The position numbers and the translations under genes are program-made. Below are positions 31,020-32,387 of a DNA stretch of 32,387 nucleotides, in pieces. How positions within the stretch are numbered: position 1 is the first letter of the stretch; each line of letters starts with the position of its first letter. The notes below the pieces were generated by a model, which saw only the letters and a list, made by a program, of their open reading frames with translations, was not told the DNA's origin and did not search any database. This stretch comes from Micromonospora acroterricola (GTDB taxonomy: Bacteria > Actinomycetota > Actinomycetes > Mycobacteriales > Micromonosporaceae), in NCBI RefSeq assembly GCF_003172955.1, contig NZ_QGKR01000137.1:1-32387 (forward strand). Direction: 5' to 3'.

Positions 31020-32181
31020 CCGGCACCCCGGCAGCGGGCCGGCCGTCGCGGACGGCTCGACCTCATCCTCGGTGGACCACCCGGCCGACGGGCGGCGGTG
31101 GCCGGCTGCTGTCGGCGCCTGGCTGGGCATCGGCACCGCCCCGGCCACCCTGGTGCTCGGCGCGGCGATGGCCGCGCGGCACGGCGGCGCCGTACCGGTG
31201 GCGGGGCTGCTGGTCGGCGGGGTGCTGATGGCCGCGCTGCTGTGGGGGCAGGGCCGGATCGGCCTGCGCCGGCCGCTCGGCGCCGGCGGGACGCTGACCG
31301 CGGTGCTCCCCGCGTACCTGGGGAGGACGTCGCGGCTGCTGCTGGCGGCCGTGCTGACCGTGTCGATGGTCGGCTGGAACGGGTTCAACGTCGGGCTGGG
31401 CGGCGCCTCGCTGGCCGCCCTCACACACCTGCCCGGCTGGGTCGGGCCGGCGCTGCTGGAGGTGGCGGTCCTCACCACCCTGAGCGCGGTGGTGCTGGTG
31501 GGCTGGTGCCTGACCGTGCTGCCGCCGCCGGGCGCGCCGGTTCGCGTCGCCGCCGGCGGGCTCGCCGACGCCGCCGCCCTGATCGGGTACGCGGCGGTCT
31601 TCGCGCTGCGCGCGCCGGACTTCAGCGTCGGTCTGGCCCGGAGGCGGGACCTGGCCTGGTGCGTGGGGCTGCTGATCGGGCCGGCGCTGCTCGGGGTGCT
31701 CGCCGGTGCCGAGCTGTGGTTGCGGACCGGCTCGGCGGACGTGGTCGCGCTCCTCGCCACCGGGTCGGGGCTGGCCGCGTACGCCAATCTGTTCGTCGCG
31801 GTGGCGGTCTTCGCGGCGGCGCTGACCACCACGTACTCCGGGGCTCTGGCGGTGCGTGGCCTGGCGCCGCGGGTGCCAGCTCGCGCGGCCATGCTCGCCG
31901 TCGCGGTGTTCGGCGGCGTGCTGGCGGTGGCGCGTTTCGACCGCCTGGTGCTGCCCTGGCTGACGCTGCTGGCCGCCGCGCTGCCGGTGCTGGTGGTGCC
32001 GATGGCCACGGAGGCCGCCGCGCGCCGGCGGGGTCGCCCCCCGCGGACCGTGCCCGCCTGGTGCTGGGTACCGCCGGCGTTGCTCGCGGTCGCCTGCACG
32101 CTCGCCGGTGTGGGCGTCGCCCCGCTGCTCGGGCTGGCCCTCGCCGGAGCGTGCACCGTGCTGTGGCGGCGTCTGCGCTGA
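31012..32181 (+). CDS. NCS1-like (purine/cytosine permease family) transporter
   Basis: A protein of about 389 residues with roughly ten to twelve hydrophobic segments. GAWLGIGTAPATLVLGAAMAARHGG at the first helix, then AVLTVSMVGWNGFNVGLGGASLAAL and the ...GLAAYANLFVAVAVFAAALTTTYSG stretch resemble NCS1 symporters for cytosine, purines, allantoin or hydantoins. It is shorter and more divergent than typical CodB. The start is uncertain. The TTG at 31012 overlaps the isomerase stop by eight bases and the codons from there already look coding; the GTG at 31072 is an alternative; neither has a clear ribosome site. It is the last gene of the plus-strand catabolic set. The substrate is unknown. Confidence 0.78.
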   Translation: MPDRHPGSGPAVADGSTSSSVDHPADGRRWPAAVGAWLGIGTAPATLVLGAAMAARHGGAVPVAGLLVGGVLMAALLWGQGRIGLRRPLGAGGTLTAVLPAYLGRTSRLLLAAVLTVSMVGWNGFNVGLGGASLAALTHLPGWVGPALLEVAVLTTLSAVVLVGWCLTVLPPPGAPVRVAAGGLADAAALIGYAAVFALRAPDFSVGLARRRDLAWCVGLLIGPALLGVLAGAELWLRTGSADVVALLATGSGLAAYANLFVAVAVFAAALTTTYSGALAVRGLAPRVPARAAMLAVAVFGGVLAVARFDRLVLPWLTLLAAALPVLVVPMATEAAARRRGRPPRTVPAWCWVPPALLAVACTLAGVGVAPLLGLALAGACTVLWRRLR

Positions 32182-32287
32182 CGCGGGGAGGTGGCGCGGT
32201 GGCAGTCTTCAGGTCTCCGACGAGCGCGTGGTGTACGGGACTGTTTCCACTGGCCGCCGCGTTGGCCGACCCGGTGGTGGGGCGCGC

Positions 32288-32358
32288 CCTTTGCTCTGCT
32301 TCAACGGACGCGACGACTGCGGCCCGTCCCTGTTGCGCCGACTGAAGCAGAGCAAAGG
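32288..32358. repeat. 71-bp element with perfect 16-bp inverted repeats
   Basis: CCTTTGCTCTGCTTCA (32288-32303) and its exact reverse complement TGAAGCAGAGCAAAGG (32343-32358) flank a 39-base interior. The interior itself has weakly paired GGAC...GTCC. The arms are AT-richer than the surroundings. It lies about 107 bases after the permease stop and 29 bases from the window end. It may be a dispersed repeat or a terminator. A 48-codon frame from a GTG at 32199 runs through it but is not convincing as a gene. Confidence 0.85.
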
Positions 32359-32387
32359 ACATGAAGCACTGACCCGCCCCCCTGCCC

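Noticed and set aside
29892..32156. 754-codon minus-strand frame opposite the isomerase and permease genes
   Set aside because: The product is Ala/Ser/Thr/Pro low complexity and contains the 60-bp repeat read backwards. The plus-strand genes carry family motifs.
32199..32345. 48-residue plus-strand frame at the right end with a GGGAGG upstream
   Set aside because: Its 3' third is the 16-bp inverted-repeat element, and the opposite strand is open too. I see no protein family, so it is not reported as a gene.

Overview
The window looks like one contig of a very GC-rich actinomycete, probably of the Micromonosporaceae. The pointers are GC-saturated third codon positions, many GTG starts, frequent 4-base GTGA stop/start overlaps, and a desferrioxamine-type siderophore locus. 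The genus is an inference. The first 39 bases are not genomic: positions 6-39 match the Nextera/Tn5 Read-2 adapter with two mismatches, so the first gene is truncated and its apparent ATG is adapter sequence.

Layout. (1) 40-3585: a large secreted-type subtilisin (S8) without its N-terminus. (2) 3655-9304, minus strand: a five-gene operon with two FecCD-type permeases, a siderophore ABC ATPase, a penicillin-acylase-family hydrolase (desG-like) and an IucB/RhbD-type N-acyltransferase. (3) 9298-9327: an iron box of the DtxR/DmdR/IdeR type between this operon and desE. (4) 9382-15963, plus strand: desE (Tat lipoprotein receptor), a 3' fragment of a siderophore-interacting protein gene (desF), a hairpin, then desA-desB-desC-desD. 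Together (2)-(4) make, acylate, assemble and re-import a hydroxamate siderophore. (5) 16039-17191: a MarR regulator divergent from an NADPH-dependent FMN reductase, with two matching operators. (6) 17234-19347: an ECF41-type sigma factor with a C-terminal SnoaL-like domain, coupled to an FAD oxidoreductase. (7) 19471-20757: an MFS exporter, followed by a repeat-rich spacer. (8) 21048-23656, minus strand: lacI, an APH-family kinase-like gene and a GNAT gene.

(9) 23750-32181, plus strand: a LacI-linked catabolic region. Two cupins are followed by an NMT1/SsuABC-type ABC importer (permease, lipoprotein, ATPase), a Gfo/Idh/MocA dehydrogenase, a DUF993 TIM-barrel protein, a sugar-phosphate-isomerase-like TIM barrel and an NCS1-like permease. 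I do not recognise it as a described pathway. LacI-type palindromes lie at the promoters of the cupin pair and of the importer operon.

The most informative non-gene features are the desF remnant, an exact 2 x 60 bp tandem repeat inserted in frame at a stop/start junction, an inverted-repeat unit enclosing a 13-bp minisatellite, and a 16-bp perfect inverted repeat close to the right end. I saw no rRNA, tRNA, CRISPR array or transposase gene.
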